In this document: positions 14,142 through 24,911 of the stretch, in pieces
How the letters are laid out: every line of letters starts with the position of its first letter
Numbering within the stretch: the first letter of the stretch is position 1
Source: Amanita rubescens
Taxonomy: Eukaryota > Basidiomycota > Agaricomycetes > Agaricales > Amanitaceae
Length of the DNA stretch: 64,000 nucleotides
NCBI GenBank assembly: GCA_015039365.1
Contig: WION01000036.1
Span: 186,001-250,000, forward strand
Reading direction: 5' to 3'
Notes under the pieces: model-generated
What the model was told of the DNA's origin: nothing
What the model saw: only the letters and a program-made list of their open reading frames with translations
Database searches by the model: none
Translations under genes and position numbers: made by a program

Positions 14142-14810
14142 ATGGCGACTCTAACTTCGGTCCTTCATCCTGATCACGGTTTTCATCCGATAACGACCAC
14201 AACTCTTCAGATTCCCGCAAAATTTGAGCAATGCACCGTGCATCTCGTCTATAAACTCCCGCCACTCGTGTTTGTGGACAAGTACGAGCTCACGAACCAT
14301 CATGAGTCGTACAGTTTTGATTTCTGGGGAACATCCAACCTCGAGTACCCAGTGTTTGCAGTAGAACAGTCAGATTCTATTCTCCTGGTCAACGTCAAGC
14401 AAGGCGCTAAAGTCAGCGTCCCGCTGCATCTGCGGTACGGGAAACCTGGTGATGGATTCGACGAGACGAGGCTGAGTTGGCCAGCTGGATTTTTAGCTTG
14501 TCCGGTGTCTGGTGAGTCCGCCTGCTCAGTCGTGGCAATACGATTTATCTTACGTGGCCCAGTCGAGGGCCAGCCCCCCTCAAACTTGCCAGAGCAGGTT
14601 GCAGAGCTCTTCAAGCAGCCAGTCTCTCTCGTTTCAGTAGCACCAACCAGCAATGAGACAGAACACATTCTGCGTGTTCCAGTTGGACGTCCAGGTGACC
14701 TCGCATTCGTCGAATTCGGCACCGTTCTCAGCATCTTTTTGTTGTTTTGGTATCTCATCCGTGTCGTAAAAAGGGTCGCAGTACGTCTCAACTCGCGCAA
14801 AACCGAGTAG
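14142..14810 (+). CDS. PIGX: PIG-X/PBN1 family subunit of GPI mannosyltransferase I
   Basis: The frame opens at ATG 14142. A probable 51-nt intron (14512-14562; GTGAGT...CAG) leaves the frame unchanged whether or not it is removed; removing it gives 205 residues. The protein has a lumenal beta-rich region with the family signature VPLHLRYGKPG and one C-terminal membrane segment (FGTVLSIFLLFWYLIRVV) followed by basic residues. PIG-X/Pbn1 proteins stabilise the first mannosyltransferase of GPI-anchor synthesis in the ER membrane. The gene lies 33 nt after LSM6 and converges on the Maf gene with a 12-nt gap. Confidence 0.75.
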   Translation: MATLTSVLHPDHGFHPITTTTLQIPAKFEQCTVHLVYKLPPLVFVDKYELTNHHESYSFDFWGTSNLEYPVFAVEQSDSILLVNVKQGAKVSVPLHLRYGKPGDGFDETRLSWPAGFLACPVSGESACSVVAIRFILRGPVEGQPPSNLPEQVAELFKQPVSLVSVAPTSNETEHILRVPVGRPGDLAFVEFGTVLSIFLLFWYLIRVVKRVAVRLNSRKTE

Positions 14811-14822
14811 CTATCTATTACA

Positions 14823-15800
14823 TTACTCTTCCAAAAAGTCCGGGTCTTCCTCCATGAGTAGTTCTAGAAACTTTAAAAAAGAAGCAGCTGGAAATCCTAC
14901 AACGTTATTGTAATCTCCATCTATTTTACCGACGAGCACACTGCCGAGTCCCTGCATAATGTCAGTAATTATCGTAGTGCATGGTCAGACGCGCACCTGT
15001 ATGGCGAAACCGCCAGCGCGGTCGATACCTTCCTGACTTTCGACGTAAGCCTCGATGAGATGTTTCGGATTATCCGGAAAATGGACGAGCGTTCTCTCTT
15101 CAATCGACCGTGTGCGATATCCGGGTGAGGTGAGTATAGGGTAGGCTGAGGGAATATGAGCACGATACGCAGTCTCCTAGAGAGAGTACTCACCCACTGT
15201 AACCCCTGTAACCACCTCGCATACATTTCCATTCAAATCTAGCAGCATGCGCAAGTTGTCCGCCTTGTCAGTGGGCTTCTCTAGCAGCTCTTGTTTCGCG
15301 TCTGGCGTTTCCTTGCGCAGAGTGGATGCTTGAGGTTGAGTAAGGACAACCGTGTCGGCTGGATTTTGTCTAGCACAAATCAAATCAAATTTTAAGAGAG
15401 AGAGGGCGTACCGGCAATAACGAGATCAGGTGCGTTATTCGGGTCATCTTTCTTAACAATAATCAGGAGCGAGTATGGAGTGGTCTATATGATTGAGACA
15501 TACCACCATACGTTCATAAACTTCGACAGCCTTGTGCAACGCAGTCGCAACAGGATACTCATGTATATCCTCAAATTCGCTCAGCGGAAGGTTTTCTTCA
15601 AATGTCGAAGGTACGATATCCGGCTGTAGGCCCTAGTAAAGTTGAAGCCGACTAAAGCGTTCCCTTGTCTGAGAGAAACACACGATGGCGCGGAGGATTT
15701 CTTTCCTTCTTGGACTGTTTGAGGCGAGGACGATGCGTTTGTCTTTGAGTTTTTGAATGATGGGGATGGATAAGGCGTGCGGGAGGATGTGGTTCGGCAT
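14823..15800 (-). CDS. Maf-like nucleotide pyrophosphatase
   Basis: Six exons (15800-15684, 15632-15504, 15451-15412, 15358-15194, 15145-14997, 14951-14823) give 242 residues. The N-terminal motif LASNSPRRKEIL matches the substrate-binding S-x-S-P-R-R of Maf proteins. DLVIAADTVV carries the conserved acidic residue, and SQEGIDRAGGFAIQG is the C-terminal signature. Maf proteins hydrolyse non-canonical or modified nucleoside triphosphates and so clean the nucleotide pool. The introns are 45-53 nt. The start ATG is 62 nt from the Crinkler header start on the other strand, so the promoters must overlap. Confidence 0.92.
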
Positions 15801-15862
15801 TGTGGTGGGTCACGCGAGCTAGTTCACTCACGATTCCAATCCAAGTCACCATCCAAACAACC

Positions 15863-16274
15863 ATGCTTACCACTCCAGATCTCCGGCTTAAATGTCTCAT
15901 AGAAGACGAAGTTACTGTCTTTCCAGTTGACGTGGCGTGCAATGACGAGGTTAGCGATTTGAAGAAATTGATACAAAAGGAGCGAGCACAGGATAGTTTA
16001 AAGGATGTTGGTCCTTACCCTCTAGAATTGTGGAAGGTGAGCGCCATCGACGAGTCGCTATGTGAAATGACATTGCTTTTCTCAGCCCAGGGACTCCAAC
16101 CCCATCGCCGCCAAGGCCGACACCCTCGCTAAACGTATCAGGGACCTGGGACCTGATTTTTCAAAATTTGCAGATAAATTAGACCCCTCGGAAATCGTCT
16201 TCAGTATCTTTACAAAGCAACCTCGCAGAGAATACATCCACATAATTGTAAAGGTCTCGCGTACCAGCGAGTAA
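15863..16274 (+). CDS. Crinkler-type N-terminal header protein or first exons of the Crinkler gene
   Basis: Two exons (15863-16036 and 16086-16274; intron 49 nt) encode 120 residues. The sequence has the ubiquitin-like Crinkler header pattern: a short strand L-x-C-L-I, then VTVFPVDV, SDLKKLIQ and LELWK. Later come a KRIRDLGPDFSKF helix and YIHIIVKV, the position where headers normally pass into the next domain. In fungi this header is usually fused to an NTPase/nuclease body, and such a body starts 266 bp downstream. The stop TAA at 16272 overlaps a possible donor (GTAAGA at 16271), so the two may be one gene. Free-standing headers also occur. Role: likely part of the host's own Crinkler toolkit, of unproven function. 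Confidence 0.7.
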
Positions 16275-16539
16275 GAGTGAATCTTCCAGCTGAGCGTTGC
16301 TGACAAGATTCTGCCCTTCTGCCCACCACTTTCAATCTTGTCACGATTTCGAATCCTACGCCATGCATCCCTACCGTCCGTTTACCTTCTTCACATTCTA
16401 TTTCCGCCTCCTGCCGCATTTTCCTCCTCATCTACTCACTCATTTCTCTTCATCGTCCATTTCCCCTCTTTCCGATCCCGACCCTTTCTCTCCGTTCGTT
16501 ATCTTCCGCGTCCAATCTCCTTTAGGTGGCAACGAAAAA

Positions 16540-19034
16540 ATGAGCTTTACTCCATCCAACTCCACTGCTAATATTAATGAGGAGATCGGAGAAGAGCTCA
16601 AGTCGCTTCAACCGGCAGTCGAGGCGTTTCTGAAAAATCCTGAGTTGCCCATCTGGGCTCCTCCGCAGCACACTATGCCAGACATACATAAATTTATTAC
16701 GGAGCTTCGAATATCAACCTATCCCAATGGCAAACCAAGTCTTTTACTTCATGGTCTCGATAAGTGCGATGGCAAGAAAATTCAAGGGGTGTTTGAGGGT
16801 GCTACACCCCTGTATGTAGTTGTAACTTCTCCAAACTTTCTTTCACGCACAATTGCAGGTGTATCTGCAACACATCTGGATTGGGTAAAACCCGGCGCAT
16901 CATGGAAGCCCTCACGAAATATTGGGGTTTCTATCTTGTTGCAACTCCGGATGCGAATGGCGTTGGCATTCGAGATTTGCACGACGCCTTAGAGTTAGTC
17001 ACTCGTTATCGGGAATGGGTCCCCGACCTTAGAGCACTCGCTTCCGAGAAACGTACTAATCAGAACAGTATAAACAATCAAATTGCATATAGGGCCTTTC
17101 GGAGAGTCCTGGCTGCGCGGATAGTGGTTTTCGAGCTTTTCCTACAGGTTGCAACCCAGATTGATGGGGCCTTGCAGGCGAAGCATAAGCGTATCTGGTT
17201 GTCGTTCCAGTTGTTCGACCAACTAAACCCTCAGGGCGGAGGCTCGCACCCATTTATCCAGATCATCAATAAGCTTCGTAACGCCTCGGATGACGCTCTC
17301 GATGCATTGGTTAATCGCCTTGATGTCATTATTAAGAAATATTTCCCTCACTCCCGGCCCATTTTGGGGCTCGACGAAGCGCAGTGGGCTGCCAGATCAT
17401 ATCCCTGTTCCGGCATGTCATCCTCCAACTCCGGAGCATTTCGATCAATAATCCACGAAATGGTTAGAGCCTTCACCAATGCACCGGTCAAGATCGTTGT
17501 ATCAGGTACCGGTGTGTCGCTCGCAGACCTAGAGGATAGCGTAGCCTCTGGAGTCGGGAAATCTACTCATAAAGTCAAAGTGTTTCATGAGCTTGGGATG
17601 TTCGACACCTGGCCGAAACTGAAGCTATTCCTTGAACGCTATGTCCCGGCTTCCATTTTAAACACCCCTTCATGGCGTTGCCTTCAGAAGCGGATGCAAG
17701 AATACCTTCGGGGTCGGTGAGTTAGAGCCGTCGTTTTTGACTGTGCAAGTCTCATTGGCAATAGATATCGCTTCACTGTATCCTTTCTGGAGCTCTTCCT
17801 GATGAATGGCCTGCAATCGCCACACAAATTATTGAATAAATATCAGGAACAGCATATCACTTGTCCCCCAGGCGATACTGGTCTCCCCTTTACTTCGGAT
17901 GAACCTGACCTTCGCATTAAGGTTGAATTGAAGGGTTTCGATTGGGAGAGGCTCCGGTTAAGTTCGCTTTTGTCGTTTGACTTCTGGTTCCTCTCTCTGA
18001 CATTGAGCAGATTCGATCGCAACTCAGGAAACGGTCAGGATTGTGCGATCCCACTTGATTAAAGGGGAATCTCCGCACTACGGGCCCGTTACTGCCAAAC
18101 TTGTCGAATATGGGATAGCTCGTCTTCGTGAGGAAAATAGTTGAACCACTCGCATTTCTATCGGCAATACAGTGGTTCGAGGCTCATGACATCACAAAAC
18201 TGTCTACAGACATACGACTACGAGCTGGTGATGGGAATTCACGTGGATATGCTTTCGAGAATGCAATGGTCCTTTACTTGCTCCGAGGGTTGGGAACTCC
18301 AGTTTTTCTCAACACGATTTTCCACTTTCACCCCGAATCCACTCCTTCATGGGTAGATGAAAAGGCTCAGATTCAAGTTGTTGCACGTCTCGGTGGCAAC
18401 TATATACCTGTGAACATTATGGGAGAAGCTCCACAAAACCCAGGTCCTTGCATTGTCCATTATGCAGAAACTATCGATGACGTTATAAACTGGATTGAAA
18501 CTCTCGATCCTGCCCCGGCAATACTTATTTCAAGCAATTTATTTGGCCCGGATGTTTTATTAAAGGTCAAGTTATGGTCAGAATCAACAGCTAAACCTAG
18601 GATTGTCATTGTGATGGCCCAACTCAAGTCCTACACCCGTGGTAACAAAGCAACCCTAGATGCGCAGACGCTTAGCAAAGCTCTTACTTCTCTGCATCCA
18701 GAGCACTGGTTCAAGCAATTGGTGCGTCAGTTAGTTTGGTCACTTTCTTTGGCTCATTAGGACTCTTGTGGTAGCCACTCCAACAACGTCAGAAACTCAT
18801 CAATACTATGATGTCCTCCGTGTTGTAGCCGGCTCCCCATTGACTCCCGATTTCGGGTCAGAAGCAAATTCTGTCACACAGGCCATTAGTAGGTTTGACT
18901 CAAGTGACGCACTATCATGGATCAACCTAGAGCCATTTCTCCAATTTTTTGGGTTGGAAGGTGAGGCTTTGAATGTGCTCAAACTGATGGAGAGTGCGCT
19001 TGCCCGCAAGCGAAAAGCGAGTGAGATGAGCTAA
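16540..19034 (+). CDS. Crinkler body: P-loop NTPase plus REase-like domain, with apparent frameshifts
   Basis: Exons 16540-16811, 16859-17716, 17765-17956 and from 18039 onward join well. The leading part (INEEIGEELKSLQPAVEAFL) is helical. The Walker A is NTSGLGKT and the Walker B is ILGLDEAQWA. The C-terminal part has a restriction-endonuclease-like core with AFENAMVLYLLR and an A-Q-L-K-S strand. This is the NTPase/nuclease body of fungal Crinkler-family proteins. At 18134-18137 one A appears to be missing: adding a base to the A4 run would join LREE to IVEPLAF. The last segment (about 18722-18840) again changes frame relative to family expectation. The gene may therefore be a young pseudogene or carry assembly errors. 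A CT-rich tract just upstream of 16540 looks promoter-like, favouring a separate transcript. Confidence 0.7.
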
Positions 19035-20061
19035 TGGAGCCTATCAACTCCCTGTATTAAACATGTATGACCAGACTAATTCAAAAAAACGAGCCTTCCA
19101 TTGATGTATTGTTATCTCCCAAGAACACAGTATTCCGAGGCCAAAGTGAAGCAGGCGATATTGCGCACAAGGACACGTCGTATGCGATAGGGATAGCAAT
19201 AAAATTAAGGGTAATAGCGTTGTCGACTGGGCGGGTAAAAGCTAGGACGGATAGTCGGTGACTGCGGAGGCCGACATGATCGTAGGATTGACGTCGTCAT
19301 CGAGACGCCCAGAAAAGGGAGAGGATGACATGGACAATTGGCAACATCAGGGATGTATGCGTCATGCAAAGTGAGGCTCGAGGGCACACACGCGGGCAAG
19401 CAACAGACGTGAGCTGAGACAAGGACATGCGACACCAGTCATGCTTCAGGTGATGCGCAGCAAATAACAGAATAGGTAGGGCTCGTGGACAAGTGTGTGT
19501 GTTAGCTAAGACCAGGACGCGAAATGCACAGGCGCAGTAACGATTGACGGTATCAGAGCGCCAGAAAGAGACGAAGCAAAGAGCGACGTTTCCGATCCGA
19601 GTCAATGTGCGCTACGAGCTCTTCGAAAGGTGTCATCAGCAGTCGGCAAGATGACAAGTGCGTGTGTTAGCAGGACCCTGGAATATCAGCACAAAGGTTA
19701 GCGACGAAAATTGCCCGTTTTTGGACCTTCCTGTCCGCACCTGTTTTGGGTCCTCGAGGAAAGTTTTGTCCGAATTTTCCCCGGCCACCACCACTGTGGC
19801 GGCCCAAATGTGTCCGCACCCATGACCTGGCGGCCTCCATAGCCTACATAGTACATGGTCGTAGAGGTAGATAACAGCACGCGTTGATGTGAATGGTTGG
19901 TCCTGCCAGAGTCGTACTATGGGCTAGTACCGGCCTTGAGCTTGATCTGTAGGTGACGGAGACGTAATGAGGTCTCGACGCCAACACAAAAGCTGGTGTG
20001 GTCCGGAGGTTTTTGCTGTGCGCGTATAAAAAAATAATTATGTATGGTAAAATATCGTCTC
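19035..20061. other. No gene recognised
   Basis: Several short frames on both strands lack family features. The 19000-19100 zone is the 3' flank of the Crinkler body, and the right end is the 3' flank of the Uds1 pseudogene. Confidence 0.5.
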
Positions 20062-22698
20062 TTATCTCTTCAGTTCGTTCATCAACGCCAGTCTTTGCGA
20101 CTGTTCAGACATCCGCATCGCGTTCACCTCCGTCTCCGCTGCCAACAGCTGGTTCCGACACTCGGCTAGCTGTACCTCCAATTGCTTACGGATTTTGTCA
20201 GGTCCGCCAGCTACCTCCTCGGCAAGTGTTCAGCGTACGTGCACTGAGCGTGTTGTTGGCATCTGTGAGCTGCCGCAACGTCTCAGCCTGCTCCGCCGCG
20301 TATGCTTCAAATTCCTGCTTCTCCTCTTCGAGATGATCTGCGGCATCCTGTGGGAACTGCATTTCTTCCTGTCTGCACGCATGCACATCTCAGCCTACGT
20401 GGCGATCAAAACGTCACAAAAGACTCACATTTGCATCATCCTCGTCATCAATGCGGCATTCCTCTCTTCCAACGTCTTCACTTGCTTCTGGTACGTTTCA
20501 AGTGAGTTTGTTCCATCCAGCGCAAGCCTTTGAGCCCTATCCGCATTCTGCCTCAGCATATCGTGCACTTGCGCGAATCGAATCAGTCTCTCAATCAACG
20601 AGCGATCATCTGCAATCAATGCCTGCACTCTTGCAGCAAATGCTTCGAAAGTGAACGGTCCACCTGCCCCTTCGGCATGTGACGAGCCAGCCCGTGCAGA
20701 CTCGCATAGCGTCTTCAGGGATCGCACGTCCAGATCTGCAATAGATTTCGCCCCGGACGAGACATTTCCAATAGGCGATCCCGTACGGAACTTGGCAGCC
20801 CGAACCGCTGGAGAAGGGAGGATATTCCACAGAAGCAAGAGGATGGACGTAACTTTAGCAACGTTTACGTCAAGAGGAACGTTGATCTCTACCGGAGGTA
20901 GAGGAGCAGGTGGCTGCGCAGGAGATTCAGTAAGACGCCTGTTGAGTTCAAGCGCCGTCGTATCCCGAGCTCTCCTGGCCTCCTCTAGTTCCATCTGTAA
21001 GGCTTCCCGCTTGTTTCGGACGTCGTTTTCCAGTCGTCGTCGCAGTAACGTCCCACTCTTCTTCGGCTTGTGCATGCATTTCCAGCTTGCTATGGACCTT
21101 TTGCAGATGGGAACCAATAGCTTGCACTAGTCCCGGCAGCGACGAATCCCTGGAGAAGAACGCAATCTCATGTGCCTGCATGAGCTCATCCACGGCAGCG
21201 AGCCCATCCTCCAGCTCCTGGCCTGCTGCCCGCAAAATCTCCAATCTTCTTCTTTCTGCCTCTCCAGCTCTTCCTGTAGCCTAGCCAGGTCCTCCATCTT
21301 TTCATCCTGCGCTGCAGCTCGCTCTCTTTCCTACTGTTCTCGTTCGTCTGACCAAGCTCTGCCTTTTTTTCTATCTCCTCCGACAAAGCTTGCATTGTCT
21401 CTTCCTTTTTTTCCTCCAGTTCCCTCCGACTTTTCTCCTTCTCCTCAGACAAAGCATTCACCAGTTGTTTTATCTCCTCTTCTTTCTGCCGCTCCTCCAG
21501 TCGTATTCGTTCCTCTTTCTATTGATTCCTGTAGTCAAGATGCTGCTGCTCGAGACTCTCCAACTTGGGCAACTCCCGCTCCAAAGCAGAAATGGTTTCC
21601 TCGGCACTTTGCAGCTCCAACGTCATCGTCGTCTCTACCTCTTGCTTTTTCCAAACGCAAGACAGACAACTCTCGTTGTAGCTCGGCTTGCTTCTTGCCC
21701 GCAGCTGTCAAAGCCTCGGTTTCCGCCTTTAGCTTCTCCTCTAGAGTAGTTATTTCTGATGCAGCAGCATCTGGCGTCCTCGCTCGTTTCGGAATGATCG
21801 CATCGACATGTCCTGCAAACAAGTGTGCTCCGTCGAAACGAGTAGAGGTCGAAGCGGCCGACATCACTGATCTCGATGGGGATAGGGAAGGTGTACCGTT
21901 TTGGATGGGAGAGTTGTAACCAGAGTCGCAACACTCTGTTTTGGCGCCAACTTTTTCTCCATGTTCCGCACTGAGAGGCTGAGGACGCTCGCACGGTGCT
22001 CCATCAAGCGTCTATGCACCTCGTTGGCTCTGTGCGAGACACGCAGGAGTTCGGCTTGAGCAGTATCAACCCGCTTGTTTGTCGCTTCTAGTTGGTCCTC
22101 GGATTGCTTAGATACACTCTTGTTGGACGAGTTCATCTTGACCAGTGACTTTTCAGCATCCCGTATTTTGGTCTCTAGAGCAAGCTTCTTGGTTGTTGCA
22201 CTAAGGCGGGATTGCAGAACATGATGCTCCTGTAATAACCTAACTGTTAAATATAACACGGAGATGGTTGAATGATTATAAATCCCTACGAGCCTTTTCC
22301 GAGGTAAGAATATCGTATTCCCGGCTATCGACCAGCAGACTGATAATCAACTCATCGCGAGTATTGAGTAACGTTGATGATCGTTTCCAATCTGGCCTCA
22401 AGTCTACAACCTTGGGCACAGACTTTCTCGACAATAAACGGCTTAGGCCTATATGAGGCGACGATGATGGCGTTATGGTGGGTGAACTAGTCCGAGTGCC
22501 ATTCTGCTTTCCAGAGGTTGAAGAAACACTGGAGGTCAAACTCCTCGTACGGGTGCTTTCGGCTGCGATTTTTGCTTCTTTACCAGAACCAGAGCGGGGG
22601 TTACTGAGGCGGGAGGATAAGCCCGGGCTTATCAGAGGCGGGTATCCCAGTCGCAAGCGCTGACCTAATACACCGACAATGCGCTTTAGAACTTCCAT
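20062..22698 (-). pseudogene. Uds1 (up-regulated during septation) coiled-coil protein, decayed
   Basis: Read on the minus strand, the first exon (about 22698-22290) is serine-rich and ends in the Uds1-domain start DELIISLLVDSREYDIL. A 46-nt intron (22244-22289) leads to LQEHHVLQSRLSATTKKLAL, the heart of the Uds1 domain. Long coiled coil follows to a stop at 20062-20064. The frame is broken repeatedly: a missing base in the run at 21939-21942, an extra base at 21646-21650, an in-frame TAG at 21519-21521, and shifts near 21321-21335, 21245-21258, 21040-21065 and 20215-20245. Each repaired side reads as good coiled coil, so this was one gene. One real intron (about 60 nt, near 20381-20430) remains. 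Uds1 proteins are linked to septation in yeasts. The N-terminal ATG overlaps HUS1 exon 1 and may not be genuine. Confidence 0.75.
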
Positions 22699-23786
22699 TG
22701 ACGACGTTCAGACTTTCTTCAGTAAGAACCCAGTCTCGCTCGCACAGGTTAATTCTATGGGCAGAAATCGTACAGTCTGTAGAAAAAATACAAAAAAAAT
22801 GTATCATCAAGTTGACCGAAGAAGATATACATATCATTTGCAATAGCGAGACGAACGAAGGGGGTCTTCAAGTATGGTCGTGCGTCTCTTTTATTATATC
22901 GTAGTGTGCATCTCACTTGGTTTAGTAAAGTCAAGGTAGACTCCCTGTTCAGCAACTATCGTATCCAATCCAACTCAGAGAACACCATCACCCTGACACT
23001 CGCGCCCGAGGCGCTTCTTGTCGCGTTACGTTCCGCAGCGGCGCCTTCAACATCGTCCACGTCTGGCTATGAGTTGGAAGAGGTCGTCATGAAACTAGCC
23101 AAAAAGAACGATCAGGCGGTGCTGTCCTTTGAGATAGCAGGTCTGTCCCGTGCAGGTCGCAGGATGCGCGTTACCCACGATGTGAGAATCGAAGTTATGA
23201 AACCTGCAGAGGTACAAAAGCTTGAAGAACCGAGGGTGCCAGAGCCGGACGTTCGTGGACTATATGCGCGTCTTTTTGGGTTGTCACTGATTCAGCATAG
23301 GTTCATGTACTTTTGCCGCCGCTGAATAAACTGAGAACAATCGTAGAACGACTGCGGCCGATGGCGAACGTCCTCGCGTTTCGCGCCAACAATAATAAGA
23401 AGCTGCAACTTTCAATTTTCACCGAGAGCGTCAAGGTGGAGACGGATTGGAACAATTGCGTGAATCCGAGAAGTGTGTACCGTGTTGTCGTGCTCGTACC
23501 TTATTCAAGGCTGCCATAGTGCCGCACCAGGAAGATCGTGACCCAGATCAGATATATGAAGTGTGCATCTCGTTGAAGGGTTTCTCCAAGTTTTTGAACA
23601 GCTATGTCGTATCCACAACGACCATTGCTTGTACGGCTATTATTGTTATATGGGCGAACTGGGCTAATTAAGTTCTTTATAGGTCTTTGCCATCACTATT
23701 GCATAATTCTCTACGTTTATATTGGGGACGTTGCAGATGCTGGGGGCGTCCTCACGTTTTATATACCAGCTATGATTAGCGAGTAG
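22679..23786 (+). CDS. HUS1: Checkpoint clamp subunit Hus1
   Basis: Six exons (22679-22721, 22765-22879, 22926-23250, 23301-23472, 23520-23630, 23683-23786) give 289 residues, the normal length. The start MRFRTSIDD and the following FFKIVQSVEKIQKKC match the Hus1 N terminus. VTHDVRIEVM and EEPRVPEPDV match the central linker of the two PCNA-like folds. ILYVYIGDVADAGGVLTFYI is the fungal C-terminal pattern. Hus1 forms the 9-1-1 ring with Rad9 and Rad1, loaded at damaged DNA to activate the checkpoint. The introns are 43-52 nt. The first exon overlaps the 5' end of the Uds1 pseudogene on the other strand. The 3' end converges on ERV2 with an 81-nt gap. Confidence 0.93.
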
Positions 23787-23867
23787 TACAGCGTTAGCGA
23801 CATTCCTGAAAGTTGTAAAGCCTAATACGTTAATATAATATAAATCATCCAAGTCCAGTGCAGTTCG

Positions 23868-24795
23868 TCAACCACCTTTAATCATCTCAACGCCCGTGTC
23901 CCTGTCTACACTTGGCAAGTGTTCTAGGTCCATTGGATCGCTCCCGTTAGCCGTATTCCTCGACGTCTGTTTTTCCTTTGGATCATCACCACATCCACAA
24001 TCGTACTCTGCATCGAGGTTCGCGCAGTCAAACCATGGTTTACCTAGCCTTTGGTTCACTTCGTTGTGAACCGAGCAGAGCCAAAGTGCAGCAGAGCGTC
24101 TGGAAGAGGTCTGTGGTGGGTATTTCTTCAGCAGAGCTTGGAATTCGGCCGCACATTCGCCGCAGGGATACAGCCGAGAAAGAAGGTGGAAGTAGGATGA
24201 GAGGGCCGTACGTTCGTCTGGCGTTGGGTGCTACCGAATAAGTGAGTGGCATGCCTCAGAAACAAGTGATGGTATATTAAACCTCTGGAAAACGGAGTGT
24301 CATTGTGTGGCTGTGGAGAAGGTTATGTTCCGGTGGAATGGTATTCGCTAGAAGGACGTACAGCAGTTTCCATGTTGCGCGTCCCAGCGCTGCTCTGCAA
24401 TCAAGAGAATTAATGAATCGTTACAAGCTAGTGAGAAGCGATTGTACTTCGCGGTCGCATTTCCAAGCTTGGACATGATAACCCCACCGTGAACGCTCGA
24501 CTCGCTGCTCATCCCGCTGAAATTGTCTGGTTTGGATTTGAGTGTCGGAGCGGCGGTATAGCCGTGGACTGTCTGGATGGATCCGTTGTGCCAAACGCCC
24601 TCTACGCCGCCCTCGCCGAACAGTTGTCCTGTCCATGGATCGATGTAAGCGCGTGCTGGTGGGTGGAGGAAGGCAACCATGGATAGCAGGCCCTGTCCTG
24701 CTGTTGAAACAGTACTTTAGAACGAAAGAAACAACACGTACGAGCACAGCTACGACGAGCAAAAATGACTTTGCGAAGCGGGAGATGATGACCAT
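23868..24795 (-). CDS. ERV2: ER FAD-linked sulfhydryl oxidase Erv2
   Basis: Five exons (24795-24738, 24700-24448, 24394-24362, 24310-24283, 24230-23868) give about 244 residues; the first splice is the least certain. An N-terminal hydrophobic segment (FAKSFLLVVAVLV) acts as signal or anchor. The catalytic core shows WKLLHTMTLRFPE, the CxxC redox motif YPCGECAAEF, and FAD-binding LWLCSVHNEVN followed by FDC. The C-terminal YDCGCG is the Cys-Gly-Cys shuttle motif typical of yeast Erv2, which favours the ER enzyme over mitochondrial Erv1. It makes disulfides using oxygen and passes them to protein disulfide isomerase. It is divergent from the asparaginyl-tRNA synthetase, 116 bp apart. Confidence 0.92.
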
Positions 24796-24911
24796 CCTCG
24801 AGGCAGAGTATGAGTGTGTGAAGTGTGAATGAAAATCAAGTCGCGTCTGATAAGATAAGATAAAAAAATCTCTTGACTCATTCTCCAACTTGTTTTCAGA
24901 CTTCCATCGCC
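24796..24911. promoter_or_regulatory. Bidirectional promoter ERV2/AsnRS with GATA sites
   Basis: The 116 bp between the two ATGs contains overlapping GATA words (TGATAAGATAAGATA, about 24848-24862). GATA factors in fungi often control nitrogen or iron genes; a role here is only suggested by the motif. Confidence 0.4.

Noticed and set aside
19035..19990. Short frames 3' of the Crinkler body (19067-19261, 19205-19605, 19698-19880)
   Set aside because: No conserved motif, no splice chain and no codon pattern.
20651..21919. Ser/Leu-rich + strand frames opposite the Uds1 pseudogene
   Set aside because: They are the antisense of coiled-coil coding sequence, which typically gives Ser/Leu-rich shadows.
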